A stretch of 64,000 nt of DNA from Waterburya agarophytonicola KI4 (GTDB lineage: Bacteria > Cyanobacteriota > Cyanobacteriia > Cyanobacteriales > Xenococcaceae), in contig NZ_JADWDC010000001.1 of NCBI RefSeq assembly GCF_020640915.1, positions 62,001-126,000 on the forward strand, given 5' to 3'. The notes below the pieces were generated by a model that did no database searches, was not told the DNA's origin, and saw only the letters and a list, made by a program, of their open reading frames with translations. Below are positions 16,777-26,447 of this stretch, in pieces (within the stretch, counting starts at the first letter, position 1; every line of letters begins with the position of its first letter). The translations under genes were made by a program, and so were the position numbers.

Positions 16777-17298
16777 TCAAGGTAGATCTTTATTTAATTT
16801 GCTTATTAATTTGCGTTTTAAACGATGACAACCAAAACCAGATAGCAATATAAGAATGCCCAAATTTGGCGAAACATTAAAAGGAACAGCAACGATATTT
16901 CCCGAAGCTACTCTAGGAGTACCATTATCAGAATAGAAAGCTTGATATTCTAAGCCATCTAAAGCGTCGGCAGAAGTTAAAGAAATGACCCCTGTCAAAG
17001 TATTTGTGCCACTAATGGCGGTATCCACTGCAAAATTTGCCGAAGTCAGGTCAAAATCGCTAGAGTCGATGGTGTAAGGACTATTAGCAGAAGCAGCGGT
17101 AACTCCAGACAAGTTGGTTAAAATAAGGCGATCGCCTAGATCAAGAGCATCATCAGCATCCAGATCGATAGTGTAGGAATAATCATTATTTATCTGGCTT
17201 TCTAAAGTCAAGCTAAAAGCAATGGCAGGAGATTTTTTTAATAATAAAGAAATAATAAATAGACTACAAAAAGTTAAAGTTTTTATAAAATTGTTCAT
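16777..17298 (-). CDS. Exported protein with a cyanobacterial PEP-CTERM-like sorting tail
   Basis: 173 residues from the ATG at 17298; a TTG eight codons upstream is less likely. A signal peptide (IKTLTFCSLFIISLLL) precedes a beta-rich domain without recognised family. The C-terminus reads VPFNVSPNLGILILLSGFG then CHRLKRKL: a PFxxSPxLG motif, a membrane helix and a basic end. This matches the cyanobacterial subclass of PEP-CTERM sorting signals, which are processed by an exosortase in the inner membrane. No exosortase is in the window. The domain may bind ligands or be structural, and no activity is claimed. It lies 41 bases upstream of the beta-helix gene and 54 bases downstream of the FG-GAP/RTX gene, suggesting one transcription unit. 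Confidence 0.7.
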   Translation of the reverse strand: MNNFIKTLTFCSLFIISLLLKKSPAIAFSLTLESQINNDYSYTIDLDADDALDLGDRLILTNLSGVTAASANSPYTIDSSDFDLTSANFAVDTAISGTNTLTGVISLTSADALDGLEYQAFYSDNGTPRVASGNIVAVPFNVSPNLGILILLSGFGCHRLKRKLISKLNKDLP

Positions 17299-17352
17299 AG
17301 TAATTGAGTCTTGAATAACCAATAAATTTATATACAGACAAACAAAAAATAG

Positions 17353-19569
17353 CTAAATAAAATCAGCACTAGTAATATTTATTTCATCAATGTCGATCGC
17401 GGAAACAAGCAAATCGCCAGTACTCGTTTGACTAATGCTTGTACCAGTATTTAAGCCATTGTCAGTAATAGTTAGATCCCCAAAGGTTAAACCAGCATCT
17501 AAACGAATCAGATCTTTGGTATCTTCAAAGTCGTAGATAATATTATTGAGATCCCCTGGACGAATAACAAAAATATCGGCATCTGTACCCCCAAGCATTC
17601 TGTCCCTGCCAGTACCGCCATCAATTATGTCTTCCCCTGCATCTCCGTACAGCGTGTCCGCACCAGAACCGCCCAAAAGGGTATCATCTCCCCCATCGCC
17701 GTAAACAATATCATCTCCCTTGCCTCCTTTAACAAGGTCGTTACTGTCACCACCTTGAAGAAAGTCATCATCTTTTCCTCCATTGAGATCGTCAGCACCA
17801 TCATCACCAAATAAACGATCTTTACCGTTATCCCCATCAATAGCATCATTCCCCTTACCTCCACGGGTAATATCATTACCCGCACCACTCTCAAGGCGAT
17901 CGCCTGCACCAGTTCCAGATAGGTTTCTATCTCCAGAGGGGACAGGATCGGTAATACTATTAGGGTCTAATTTGCCAAAAACAACATAGCTTGCTCCCGC
18001 ATCTTGAGCATCATTGTTGAGATCGACACCATTTGCACCAATAATAATGTCATCAATACCATCACCATTGAGATCCCCCGCACTACTCACGGATGTACCC
18101 AAGAAATCATCAGCATTAATGCCATAAAGTGCAAAGCCACTACTACCGTCACCACCTACAATGTCTGATAGATTTATTTCTGCACCTAAAGCATCTCCGC
18201 CAAAAACAACATAACTCTCTCCCGAATCTTCGGTACTGTTGTTATTGCCATCCGCACTAGGAACCCCAATAATAATGTCATTTTTGCCATCATTATTAAT
18301 ATCCCCCGCACTACTTACCGACGTACCAGAAAAGTCATACTCATCGACACCATACAGGACAAAACCATTACTACCATCACCACTGACAATATTGGATAAA
18401 TTAATGTTTGCGCCTAAATCATTCGAGCCATAGATAATATAACTTTCCCCTGAATAGTCCGTATTATTATTCTTCCCTCCCCCAGACTCGGCACTGATAA
18501 TAATGTCATCAATGCGATCGCCATTAACATCTCCGATACCGCTTACGGAAGTACCAGAAAAGTCGTAATCATCTACACCATAGATCGCCAAACCACGGCT
18601 ACCATCGCCACTGATAATATCCCCTAGATTTACTGTCGCGCCAATAGCATTGCCGCCAAAAATAACATAACTTTCTCCTGAATAGTCGGTTTTATTATCA
18701 ATTCCACTACCTCGACGAGAACCAATAATAATATCTTCAATACCATCATTGTTAATATCTCCCGCACCATTTACAGACGTACCAGAAAAGTCATAGGGAT
18801 CTGCACCGTAAATCACAAAACCATCCCTACCATCTCCACTAGCAAGATTGGTTAGGTTAATTTCTCCAGCTAAATTATGATCGCCAAAGACAACATAAGT
18901 GACACCCAAATCCACATCATCATTACTATTGCCATCAGCGAATTTAGCCCCAATAATAATGTCATCAATATCGTCCCCGTTGACATCTCCTGCGCTGCTA
19001 ACCGATGTCCCTAAAACATCGCCATTGCCCACACCATAAACAACAAAGCCATCGCTACCATCTCCACTGGCAATATCTGATAAGTTAATCTTCTCGCCTA
19101 AATTATTACCACCATAGACAACATAGCTTTCTCCCGCACTCTGACTACTATTATCCTTGCCATCAGCACTACGCGCCCCAATAATAATATCATCAAGGCG
19201 ATCGCCATTAAGATCTCCTATACCGCTTACGGAATAGCCTGCAAAATCACCGCGATCGATACCGTTAATTACAAAACCTTCTGTACCGTCGCCATTGACA
19301 ATATTTGATAGATTTATCTCAGCTTGAAAAGTGCTTTTGCCAAATACGATATAGCTTTTTCCTGAAGGATTTGAGGCACTATCAGGATCGTAAATACCAC
19401 TTGCACCAATAATCAGATCGTCAATACCATCGCCGTTAACATCCCCCCCACTGTTTACTGAAATACCTAGATTGTCACCGCCATCAATGCCTTTAATGAT
19501 GAAACCCTCTGTACCGTCGCCACCATTAAAACTCGCTAGATCGGATAAATTAAATTGTTGGGGAAACAT
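17353..19569 (-). CDS. FG-GAP (integrin-alpha-like) seven-repeat protein with C-terminal RTX repeats
   Basis: 738 residues. Seven repeats of about 70 residues each begin with GDG-x2-GF and contain a Ca2+-binding DVNGDGIDDLIIGA-type loop, as in FG-GAP repeats. Seven copies would close one seven-bladed beta-propeller (residues ~1-535). Residues ~545-660 are RTX nonapeptides (GNDITRGGKGNDAIDG and similar). A serralysin-like region follows (ADIFVIRPGDLNNIIYDFED), and the end is TSADFI. There is no signal peptide, so type I secretion is likely. Comparable proteins act as Ca2+-dependent adhesins or matrix proteins. It shares the RTX logic of the three small RTX proteins in the window but is otherwise distinct. 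Confidence 0.85.
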   Translation of the reverse strand: MFPQQFNLSDLASFNGGDGTEGFIIKGIDGGDNLGISVNSGGDVNGDGIDDLIIGASGIYDPDSASNPSGKSYIVFGKSTFQAEINLSNIVNGDGTEGFVINGIDRGDFAGYSVSGIGDLNGDRLDDIIIGARSADGKDNSSQSAGESYVVYGGNNLGEKINLSDIASGDGSDGFVVYGVGNGDVLGTSVSSAGDVNGDDIDDIIIGAKFADGNSNDDVDLGVTYVVFGDHNLAGEINLTNLASGDGRDGFVIYGADPYDFSGTSVNGAGDINNDGIEDIIIGSRRGSGIDNKTDYSGESYVIFGGNAIGATVNLGDIISGDGSRGLAIYGVDDYDFSGTSVSGIGDVNGDRIDDIIISAESGGGKNNNTDYSGESYIIYGSNDLGANINLSNIVSGDGSNGFVLYGVDEYDFSGTSVSSAGDINNDGKNDIIIGVPSADGNNNSTEDSGESYVVFGGDALGAEINLSDIVGGDGSSGFALYGINADDFLGTSVSSAGDLNGDGIDDIIIGANGVDLNNDAQDAGASYVVFGKLDPNSITDPVPSGDRNLSGTGAGDRLESGAGNDITRGGKGNDAIDGDNGKDRLFGDDGADDLNGGKDDDFLQGGDSNDLVKGGKGDDIVYGDGGDDTLLGGSGADTLYGDAGEDIIDGGTGRDRMLGGTDADIFVIRPGDLNNIIYDFEDTKDLIRLDAGLTFGDLTITDNGLNTGTSISQTSTGDLLVSAIDIDEINITSADFI

Positions 19570-19766
19570 TCTGCATAAGTCAAAACTTGAAGAAGATATA
19601 AATACTTAATTCAGTTTTAAAGTAATCTATTTAACAATGCTTTAAATTCTGAAAATAAGTGATTCTAATCAAGTTAAGTTGAGTTTTTACAACAACTTTA
19701 TAACACTTAAATTTTGTTTGGACTTCAGTATTTTTATGGCGATCGGTTTTACTGAGAATGCCTGTC

Positions 19767-21476
19767 TTATTTTCGTTTCCAGTTCATAATATCCCAAGTA
19801 CGCATATCCCAAGCGGTTGGCTCGTAACCAATTAAACTATTACCAAAAGCCATGACATCTGCACGATGAACTAAGGGAATAACATTGGTATCTTTGATTA
19901 AAATATCGTTCATGGCAATAAATAATTGAGATCGCTTTTCGGGGTCTAATTCTTGGCTAGCTTCTTGCCACAGGCGATCGTATTCTGGGTTGCAGTAGCG
20001 GGAGTTATTATCCCCCGACCAATTATTTGCTTTTTGAGGAATCTGATTGCAGGTCATATAATTCATGTAAGAAGCAGGATCGGGGCTAGTATTTCCCGTG
20101 GTGAACATCTGCAAATCTGCATAGAAATGTTCTACCGTGTCGTTATTACTAGAGTCGCTAGAAAAATAGACGCTAGGATCGATACTTTTTAATTCCACTC
20201 TTACCCCAATAGATTGTAATCCTTGCTTGACTACGGTTTGGGTTTTCTGACGCAGGGGATTAACGGAAGTTTGAAATACGATTTGCATTTCCGTACCATT
20301 TTTATCGCGAATACCATTACCATTGCTATCTTTCCATCCCGCTTGATCTAGTAATTTTTGGGCTTTTGCGGGATTGTATTCATAGCTAGTATTGGGAGAA
20401 GCATATTCGGTTGGTGCGACCAAAAAATTCGGGGTAGCTTTACCCGTAACGCCATACAACTGTTCCGCTACGATGTCTCTGTCTACTGCTAGAGAAAAAG
20501 CTTGACGAATATTGCGATCGCTTAAAAAGGGATGAGGAAAATCTAGACTAGATCTTTCTCCTGAGGGAGCAACTTTATTAGGATCGCTGTGGTTGATAAT
20601 AATTCTCTCCATCAGCGCGCCATAGTTAGATATTACTTTTCCTTGTCCTGCTTGTTCGAGTTTCTCAAGTACTGGTGCTTCTACCTGGAGATTATAAGCA
20701 AAATCAGCATCTCCCGTCTGTAATACGGCTCTGGCTGCGGATGTGGCATCACCACCGCCTTTAAGCTCAATTCTGGCAAAACCTAATTTTTCTGCTTGAC
20801 GAAATTCAGGATTAGGCTCATAGATTACCGTATCTCCTGGTCGAAAATCTACTACTCGGTAAGCTCCTGTACCCACAGGTTTAAGATTAGCAGGTGCTTC
20901 TCTGGCATTGGCGCCGTTGTAAGGTTCATAAATATGTTTGGGTAGGATCATTCCTTCCCCACCAACAAAAATCAACGACCAAGCGGGATTGACCTCTTTA
21001 AAATTAATTTTAACCGTATAGTCATCAACAGCTTCAACGCTCTCTACTACTTCATAACTACCAGACGATACCGCAGCTACTTGGGGGTTGCTCAAAAAGT
21101 TATAAGTAAATACCACATCCTGAGCAGTAAAAGGTTTACCGTCAGACCATTTGACATCCTGCTTCAGCTTCCAAGTGACAGATTTGCCATCTTCCGCTAC
21201 ACCTCCATTTTCTGTAGTAGGTATTTCTGCTGCTAAAAAGGGAATTAAACTTCCTTCATTATCAAAACTAGCTAAGGGTTCAAGACTAATACGACTAGCT
21301 TCGGCATCTTTAAACCCTGTGGAGAGATGGGGATTAAGAATTGTAGGAGCTTGCCAATAGAGTAATTTTAGGGTGCTGCTATCTTGTTGATTAACCGATG
21401 TACCTGATGGACTACCACAAGCGGTAATGGTCATTGCTATACCTAAAGATATACAGAATTTAGAAAATGAACTCAT
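19767..21476 (-). CDS. Peptide ABC transporter substrate-binding lipoprotein (SBP family 5)
   Basis: 569 residues. A lipoprotein signal peptide ends in TITAC with the acylated Cys at residue 20, so the protein is tethered at the periplasmic face of the membrane. The family 5 solute-binding fold is clear: STLKLLYWQAPTILNPHLS at the start, GKSVTWKLKQDVKWSDGKPF with the signature WSDG, and IRQAFSLAVDRD in the second lobe. Members bind oligopeptides or other ligands for Dpp/Opp-type importers. No permease or ATPase gene is adjacent, so its membrane partners are encoded elsewhere. The start ATG at 21476 has AAGGAG about 17 bases upstream. Ligand unknown. Confidence 0.9.
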   Translation of the reverse strand: MSSFSKFCISLGIAMTITACGSPSGTSVNQQDSSTLKLLYWQAPTILNPHLSTGFKDAEASRISLEPLASFDNEGSLIPFLAAEIPTTENGGVAEDGKSVTWKLKQDVKWSDGKPFTAQDVVFTYNFLSNPQVAAVSSGSYEVVESVEAVDDYTVKINFKEVNPAWSLIFVGGEGMILPKHIYEPYNGANAREAPANLKPVGTGAYRVVDFRPGDTVIYEPNPEFRQAEKLGFARIELKGGGDATSAARAVLQTGDADFAYNLQVEAPVLEKLEQAGQGKVISNYGALMERIIINHSDPNKVAPSGERSSLDFPHPFLSDRNIRQAFSLAVDRDIVAEQLYGVTGKATPNFLVAPTEYASPNTSYEYNPAKAQKLLDQAGWKDSNGNGIRDKNGTEMQIVFQTSVNPLRQKTQTVVKQGLQSIGVRVELKSIDPSVYFSSDSSNNDTVEHFYADLQMFTTGNTSPDPASYMNYMTCNQIPQKANNWSGDNNSRYCNPEYDRLWQEASQELDPEKRSQLFIAMNDILIKDTNVIPLVHRADVMAFGNSLIGYEPTAWDMRTWDIMNWKRK

Positions 21477-21625
21477 ATGCGATCGCTTTACACTCCTTAA
21501 CCAGTCTTAATCTTGAATGCTACATTATATGAGCTTTTTGTTTCTTATGAGTTATTAATACACAGAGGCTATGATATCGTCACTGTTAACTAACTCTTGA
21601 AACAATAATTTAGTAATTAAAGCGG

Positions 21626-23578
21626 ATGAATGTCATTTTGGAGTCTTTTTGTAAGCCTCGTAAAGTCAAAAAAATTGTCATTATTTTAATTACTTGCTGG
21701 TTTTTTCTCAGTTTGTACTTAGTTCCGACTATTGCCGAGGTGAAACCCCACAACGCTTTGTCTCGCAAGGCTGATATTGTTTTAGATGGTCAGAAATTAT
21801 TTGAAATTGGTAGTTCTGGTAATTTTTCAGCTACTCAACGAGCCGAAAAAATTAATTCTCTTTTACAAAACAAACTCAAAGAGTATGCCAATTCCCCAGA
21901 AGAATTAAATGTAGCTGTCGCTCAACAATCTGACTGGACAGTAATTCGCGTTAATGATCGTCATTTGCTAACAGTTAGCGAAAATGACTTGATTCCTGGG
22001 ATAATGGCTCAAGAACAGGCTGAAATATGGCAAGAACAAATAGAATTAGCTTTAGAGAAAGGAATCAAAGAGCGATCGCCTGCTCGTCTCAAATGGACAA
22101 TTAAAATGATAGCGATCGCCTTTACTCTAGTTGCAGGGATTCAATTTGGTTTATTTTGTCTCAAACGTCACTTTAGTCGCAAACGTCTAGAATCTTCTCA
22201 AAGGTGGATTTCCTGGACTATTTTGGCTATTTTGACCTTACAAACTTTAGTTTGGCTCATACTTGTCTATTACTGCACTTATTTGTTTCCCCAGACTAGA
22301 ACTTGGCAATATAATATCTGGCAGTCTGTCAGCGATACTTTTAATACAGAAATCTTTGACTTTGGTGGAGAGACGGCTATATCGTTGCGTCGCATAATCA
22401 TCTTAATATCCCTCGGTATTGGCTGGCTGATATTTGTCAGATGGTTTTCCCAAATGCTGAAGTTAAATATACTCCCCCTGACAGGATTTGAAAGCACTCT
22501 ACAAAGTTCGATCGCTTTTTTGACTCGCTACGGATTATTGTTTCTCGGTATGTTATTGATTTTAAATGGGGGGGGTATTGATTTTCGTTCTCTAACTATT
22601 GTTATTAGTGCTTTAGGGGTGGGAATTGGCTTCGGGTTACAAAATATAGTTAAGGACTTTGTTAGCGGTATAATCTTGACCCTAACTCGACCGATTAAAA
22701 TTGGTGAACTGGTAGAAGTAGGAGACGATCGGGGACTAGTATTGCATATTGGTGCGCGCACTACTGAAATTTCTCACGTGGATCGCTACATTATGACTAT
22801 CCCCAACTCCCGTTTTATCGAAGAAACTGTTAGGAATTGGCACCGCAGCGGATTAACTAGAGTCAAGGTTTATGCCGATGTAGCCTATGATTCCGATCGC
22901 GATTTAGTCTACAAAGCTTTGTTAGCAGCAGCCCAAGTTTATCACCCAGACATTCTTAAACATCCACCACCAAAAGCTAAATTTCGCAATTTTGGCGATC
23001 GCTCATTACTATTTCGCGTCGTAGTTTTTATTAAAGATCCTTTTAAAGAACCAAAAGTTAGAAACCATCTGCAACGGCATATTGATCTTAATTTTCGCAA
23101 GTATGGCATCGAAATTCCTTTTCCTCAGCGAGATCTTAATTTTAATATTCCTCAGTTGGATGAATTAGTGGCTAATTTAGTTAAAATATATGCCCCTTCT
23201 CAACCAAAATTGTATTACCCCCAAGGAAAAACAGAGTCAGGCGATCACAATTTACCATCAATAGAAGAATTAACAATTCGAGATGAATATGACTGGGATG
23301 ATTTAGTAGCAGCAATGCGAGGGGAACATGGGGTAAAAATTATGGATCGTCGTTATGGCTTAAAAACTTACTCTAAAGTTTTCTTAGGAACAGAAGCAGT
23401 ATCTTGGTTGATCCAGTACGAAAAAGCCACTCTCTCTGAAGCGATCGCGATCGGGCAACTAATGATCGAACAAAATATAATTCACCACATCCTAGACGAA
23501 CATAACTTCAAAAACGAACCCCTCTTTTATCGCTTTTACCTAGATGAAAATGACCATAAATTAATGTTTGATGATTGA
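21626..23578 (+). CDS. MscS-family mechanosensitive channel with C-terminal DEP domain
   Basis: 650 residues. The N-terminus has a signal-like hydrophobic segment (residues ~17-36) and a periplasmic domain of about 110 residues. Several membrane helices follow from about 155. The MscS core is recognisable at ~300-470: a Gly/Ala-rich pore helix with LTIVISALGVGIGFGLQNIV, then VKDFVSGIILTLTRPIKIGE and the cytoplasmic beta domain. The last ~90 residues form a DEP-like domain (GVKIMDRRYGLKTYSKVFLG, AVSWLIQ), unusual for a channel and possibly used for membrane or partner binding. The channel releases osmolytes on hypo-osmotic shock. The ATG at 21626 is preceded by AAAGCGG. A TPR gene follows on the same strand. 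Confidence 0.88.
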   Translation: MNVILESFCKPRKVKKIVIILITCWFFLSLYLVPTIAEVKPHNALSRKADIVLDGQKLFEIGSSGNFSATQRAEKINSLLQNKLKEYANSPEELNVAVAQQSDWTVIRVNDRHLLTVSENDLIPGIMAQEQAEIWQEQIELALEKGIKERSPARLKWTIKMIAIAFTLVAGIQFGLFCLKRHFSRKRLESSQRWISWTILAILTLQTLVWLILVYYCTYLFPQTRTWQYNIWQSVSDTFNTEIFDFGGETAISLRRIIILISLGIGWLIFVRWFSQMLKLNILPLTGFESTLQSSIAFLTRYGLLFLGMLLILNGGGIDFRSLTIVISALGVGIGFGLQNIVKDFVSGIILTLTRPIKIGELVEVGDDRGLVLHIGARTTEISHVDRYIMTIPNSRFIEETVRNWHRSGLTRVKVYADVAYDSDRDLVYKALLAAAQVYHPDILKHPPPKAKFRNFGDRSLLFRVVVFIKDPFKEPKVRNHLQRHIDLNFRKYGIEIPFPQRDLNFNIPQLDELVANLVKIYAPSQPKLYYPQGKTESGDHNLPSIEELTIRDEYDWDDLVAAMRGEHGVKIMDRRYGLKTYSKVFLGTEAVSWLIQYEKATLSEAIAIGQLMIEQNIIHHILDEHNFKNEPLFYRFYLDENDHKLMFDD

Positions 23579-23679
23579 CGGAGGAAATTATGGATGATTA
23601 TCTTAACAAAAAGTAGATTTAGGCAAAGTAGTTGTAAAATGCTGCTATCTTGCTCGATAGAAAAATATTAGAAAGCGAA

Positions 23680-24552
23680 ATGACTGAGATTCAAAGTAGT
23701 GGATTAAAAAAAGAACCTCAAACAGATGATTTGCTTGCTTTAGCCAAAGAAAAGCTAACGCGGGGTAATGAATTGAAAGAACAGGGCATGGAACAAGAGT
23801 CGATCGCCTGTTATAAAAAAGCGATCGCTCTCAAACCAGATTTTATTCAACCAATATATCAACTCGGTGAAATATATCACCAGCAAAAAAAGTACTTCGA
23901 AGCAGCAAGATGCTACCGTAAAATAATCGGGTTGAGATCCAATAGTCACAGTGCATATATCAAGCTGGCAGGAACTCTGAAAATGCAAGGTAAGGTATAT
24001 GGGGCAATTGCAGCTTTAGCCGAAGCAATAGAAATCAAACAAGATTTACATCCTGGGGTGTATCGAGATTATGGCGATCTCTTATCCCAAGTAAATAATA
24101 CCAACTCAGATGCGATCGCCGCTTACCAACAAGCAGCAGACATGAAGTCAGATTGGGGTGCAGATTTTTATAATAAGTTTGCTAATTTGCTAGAGAAGCA
24201 AGGAGAATTAAACCAAGCAACTATCTACTATTTAAAAGCTCTCAACTTGCGTGGCAACAATCACAAACAATACTTGAATGTAGGCAATATCTACTTCAAA
24301 CAAGGATTGCTTAAAGAAGCTGTGGGCAATTATCAAAGAGCTTTGGAATTAAATCCCAACTTTAGCAAAGCCTATAAAAAATTAGGCGATGTCTTAAAAC
24401 AAATGAATCAGTTGGATGATGCCATACGATGTTACCAAAGAGCATTAGAAATTCAACCAAATTTTAGGGTTGTATATCGTTCTTTGGGGAATGTGTTGAT
24501 GAAACAAGGCAAGGAATCGGAAGCTCAATTATGCTATCAAAAAGCTGGCTAG
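23680..24552 (+). CDS. TPR repeat protein without an attached enzyme domain
   Basis: 290 residues from the ATG at 23680; an in-frame TTG at 23650 would add ten residues but has no ribosome-binding site. It consists almost entirely of TPR units (for example AIACYKKAIALKPDF without the first residues, AVGNYQRALELNPNFSKAY, AIRCYQRALEIQPNFRVVY). There is no signal peptide or catalytic domain. It resembles the TPR portions of the transferase fusions at 3764-10139 and 32410-38188, so it may be a free scaffold or a copy that has no enzyme domain. It follows the mscS-like gene by about 100 bases. That gap contains a well-placed GGAGG followed by an 8-codon frame of unknown meaning. Confidence 0.8.
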   Translation: MTEIQSSGLKKEPQTDDLLALAKEKLTRGNELKEQGMEQESIACYKKAIALKPDFIQPIYQLGEIYHQQKKYFEAARCYRKIIGLRSNSHSAYIKLAGTLKMQGKVYGAIAALAEAIEIKQDLHPGVYRDYGDLLSQVNNTNSDAIAAYQQAADMKSDWGADFYNKFANLLEKQGELNQATIYYLKALNLRGNNHKQYLNVGNIYFKQGLLKEAVGNYQRALELNPNFSKAYKKLGDVLKQMNQLDDAIRCYQRALEIQPNFRVVYRSLGNVLMKQGKESEAQLCYQKAG

Positions 24553-24662
24553 ATTGAAAATGAACTAACTAAATTAAACTACTCAAGCGATCGCTATTGA
24601 AGCAACAGTTTTAAATTAGTTATTCTTACTTTTGAGAATTTTAGCGATCGCCAAGTCAATTA

Positions 24663-24686
24663 AAAAGCTATAAGCTCTTAGCTTTT
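24663..24686. terminator. Hairpin between convergent genes
   Basis: AAAAGCTA (24663-24670) and TAGCTTTT (24679-24686) form a perfect 8-bp stem with an 8-base loop, followed by another AGCTATAAGCT copy. It lies between the 3' ends of the TPR gene and the GPH symporter gene and could stop transcription from both sides. Confidence 0.5.
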
Positions 24687-24745
24687 AGCTATAAGCTACG
24701 AACAGATTACTTTTCAGTTTCATACCTTAATTCACCAACACCATA

Positions 24746-26425
24746 TTATCTAATGATTTGTTCTTCTTTTCTTGCTTTTAGCTGTCTGATGATATCTGCG
24801 TGAACTTGTTTGGTAATGGGGTAAAAATAGGTCAAAATTATGCCGACAATCAGGAATAATGTAGGTAGAGGAGCGATCGCCACGCGAATAGCAAATAAGG
24901 CACTTTCTGGCTGGATGGGGATGGCTTCTCCTGGAATTCGCTCGACGAAACCAGACCACTCTAAGGCTATTCCAATCACAAACAAAGCTAAAGCTAATCC
25001 TAACTTTTGCATGAATACCATGAAACTGTAGAAAATACCTTCTCTTCTTTTGCCAGTATTTAATTCATCGAGATCTACAACATCAGGAATCATCGACCAA
25101 GGAATTAGATAAGCTACGGATACGCCAAACCCTGCCATGATTGCAGCTATATAAAGTAAGGTGGTTTGTTCTGGCTTGATCAGGAATAAAGCTGCTTGAG
25201 CAACTATCCAAATAGCACTACCCATATAGTAAACAGCTTTTTTTCCGAGTTTGTCGCTGACCAACTTCCAGAAAAACAACATCACTAAAGCCGTTCCTTG
25301 AACTGCGATCGCAACAGTGGGGAAAGCATCTTCACTCATACCCATCCAGCCCACCACATAATAAATCAGAATTGAAGCTGTCATTTGTACTCCCAACCAG
25401 GAACACATATAAATGCCCATCACATATAAAAAGGCTTTGTTGGCAAAAGCAATTTTAAGCTGTTGTTTGATGGGAAGAGTTGGCGCATTATCCGCTGCGT
25501 GTTTAGCTGCGATCGCTTCTGTACTATTAAGATGTGCTTCTATTTTGGCAAAAATCATCGTCAAACCAAAACCAATAAACTGTAAGCCAAATAAAATGCC
25601 TACAATTCCTTGAAGTAAATATTTTTTACCTCGAATGGCTTCGGCTGCTGGTAAAGTTGCCGATTCGGAAATTGAATTTAAGCCATAGACAATCGCCATG
25701 ACCCCTAAAGCAGTTAGAATAAACCCCAGTATTTTTTTACCCTGCTTTGGTAATAGGGGAATAGCACCTTTTTCTTGAATGCGAAAAGTACACCACAAGA
25801 TAGCGATTACAGATAACAAAGTTGAGATGAAAGCAAATACTAAATATCTCTGTTCTAAATCGATGGGATAGGCTTCGGTGATAAAACCTGCCAAGATTAA
25901 AGATAAAATACTTCCACCAATCGAAAAAGCAAAGCGAAAACTATTGAGGCTAGTCCGTTCGTTATAGTCTTGAGTTAATTCTGGGGTTAAGGCTGTATAA
26001 GGCAAATTGACCACCGTATAAGCCAAATTAAACAGCGTAGCGATGATAATGTAGTAGGCAAACAAACACCACTTGTTTACATCGGGATCTGCACTAAAGG
26101 TAGGTACGATCCATTGCAGAAAAAAGAAAATGCCAAAGGGAATTGCACCAAATAACATCCAGGGAATACGTCTACCCCAACGAGTACGAGTGCGATCGCT
26201 TAGAATTCCTGCAATCGGATCGTTAATGGCATCGCCTATTTTGCCGATAGCGAGAATACTTCCTGCTAACCCCGCAGGTAATCCTGCCACATTAGTAAAG
26301 AAATATAGCAAGAAAAATACTAAAATATTAGCCGTAATAGCAGGACCCATATCCCCCGAACCATAAGCTAATTTGGTGGAAAAGTTGAGCTTTTCTCGGT
26401 CTACTGGCTTCTCAGTAATATCCAA
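24746..26425 (-). CDS. GPH-family sugar:cation symporter (MFS, MelB-like)
   Basis: 559 residues with about twelve membrane helices. The start of the family block, STKLAYGSGDMGPAIT, sits at residues ~16-31, and the loop GILSDRTRTRWGRRIPWML between helices 2 and 3 is the signature of glycoside-pentoside-hexuronide:cation symporters. A second-half motif is IPWSMIPDVVDLDELNTGKR. The length exceeds the usual ~460 because of an extra ~60-residue central segment with two more hydrophobic stretches (GKKILGFILTALGVMAIVYG). The start is probably TTG at 26425; no ATG lies before the conserved first helix. It would import a sugar or similar solute using a Na+ or H+ gradient; the substrate is unknown. It is divergent from the phosphoribosyltransferase gene, 22 bases away. 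Confidence 0.85.
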   Translation of the reverse strand: MDITEKPVDREKLNFSTKLAYGSGDMGPAITANILVFFLLYFFTNVAGLPAGLAGSILAIGKIGDAINDPIAGILSDRTRTRWGRRIPWMLFGAIPFGIFFFLQWIVPTFSADPDVNKWCLFAYYIIIATLFNLAYTVVNLPYTALTPELTQDYNERTSLNSFRFAFSIGGSILSLILAGFITEAYPIDLEQRYLVFAFISTLLSVIAILWCTFRIQEKGAIPLLPKQGKKILGFILTALGVMAIVYGLNSISESATLPAAEAIRGKKYLLQGIVGILFGLQFIGFGLTMIFAKIEAHLNSTEAIAAKHAADNAPTLPIKQQLKIAFANKAFLYVMGIYMCSWLGVQMTASILIYYVVGWMGMSEDAFPTVAIAVQGTALVMLFFWKLVSDKLGKKAVYYMGSAIWIVAQAALFLIKPEQTTLLYIAAIMAGFGVSVAYLIPWSMIPDVVDLDELNTGKRREGIFYSFMVFMQKLGLALALFVIGIALEWSGFVERIPGEAIPIQPESALFAIRVAIAPLPTLFLIVGIILTYFYPITKQVHADIIRQLKARKEEQIIR

Positions 26426-26447
26426 TTTTTCAATGTTCCTATTTTAT

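Noticed and set aside
26373-26447. Longer start for the phosphoribosyltransferase
   Set aside because: The extra 25 residues overlap the 5' end of the divergent symporter gene and are hydrophobic without homology; the ATG at 26448 gives the normal family length.
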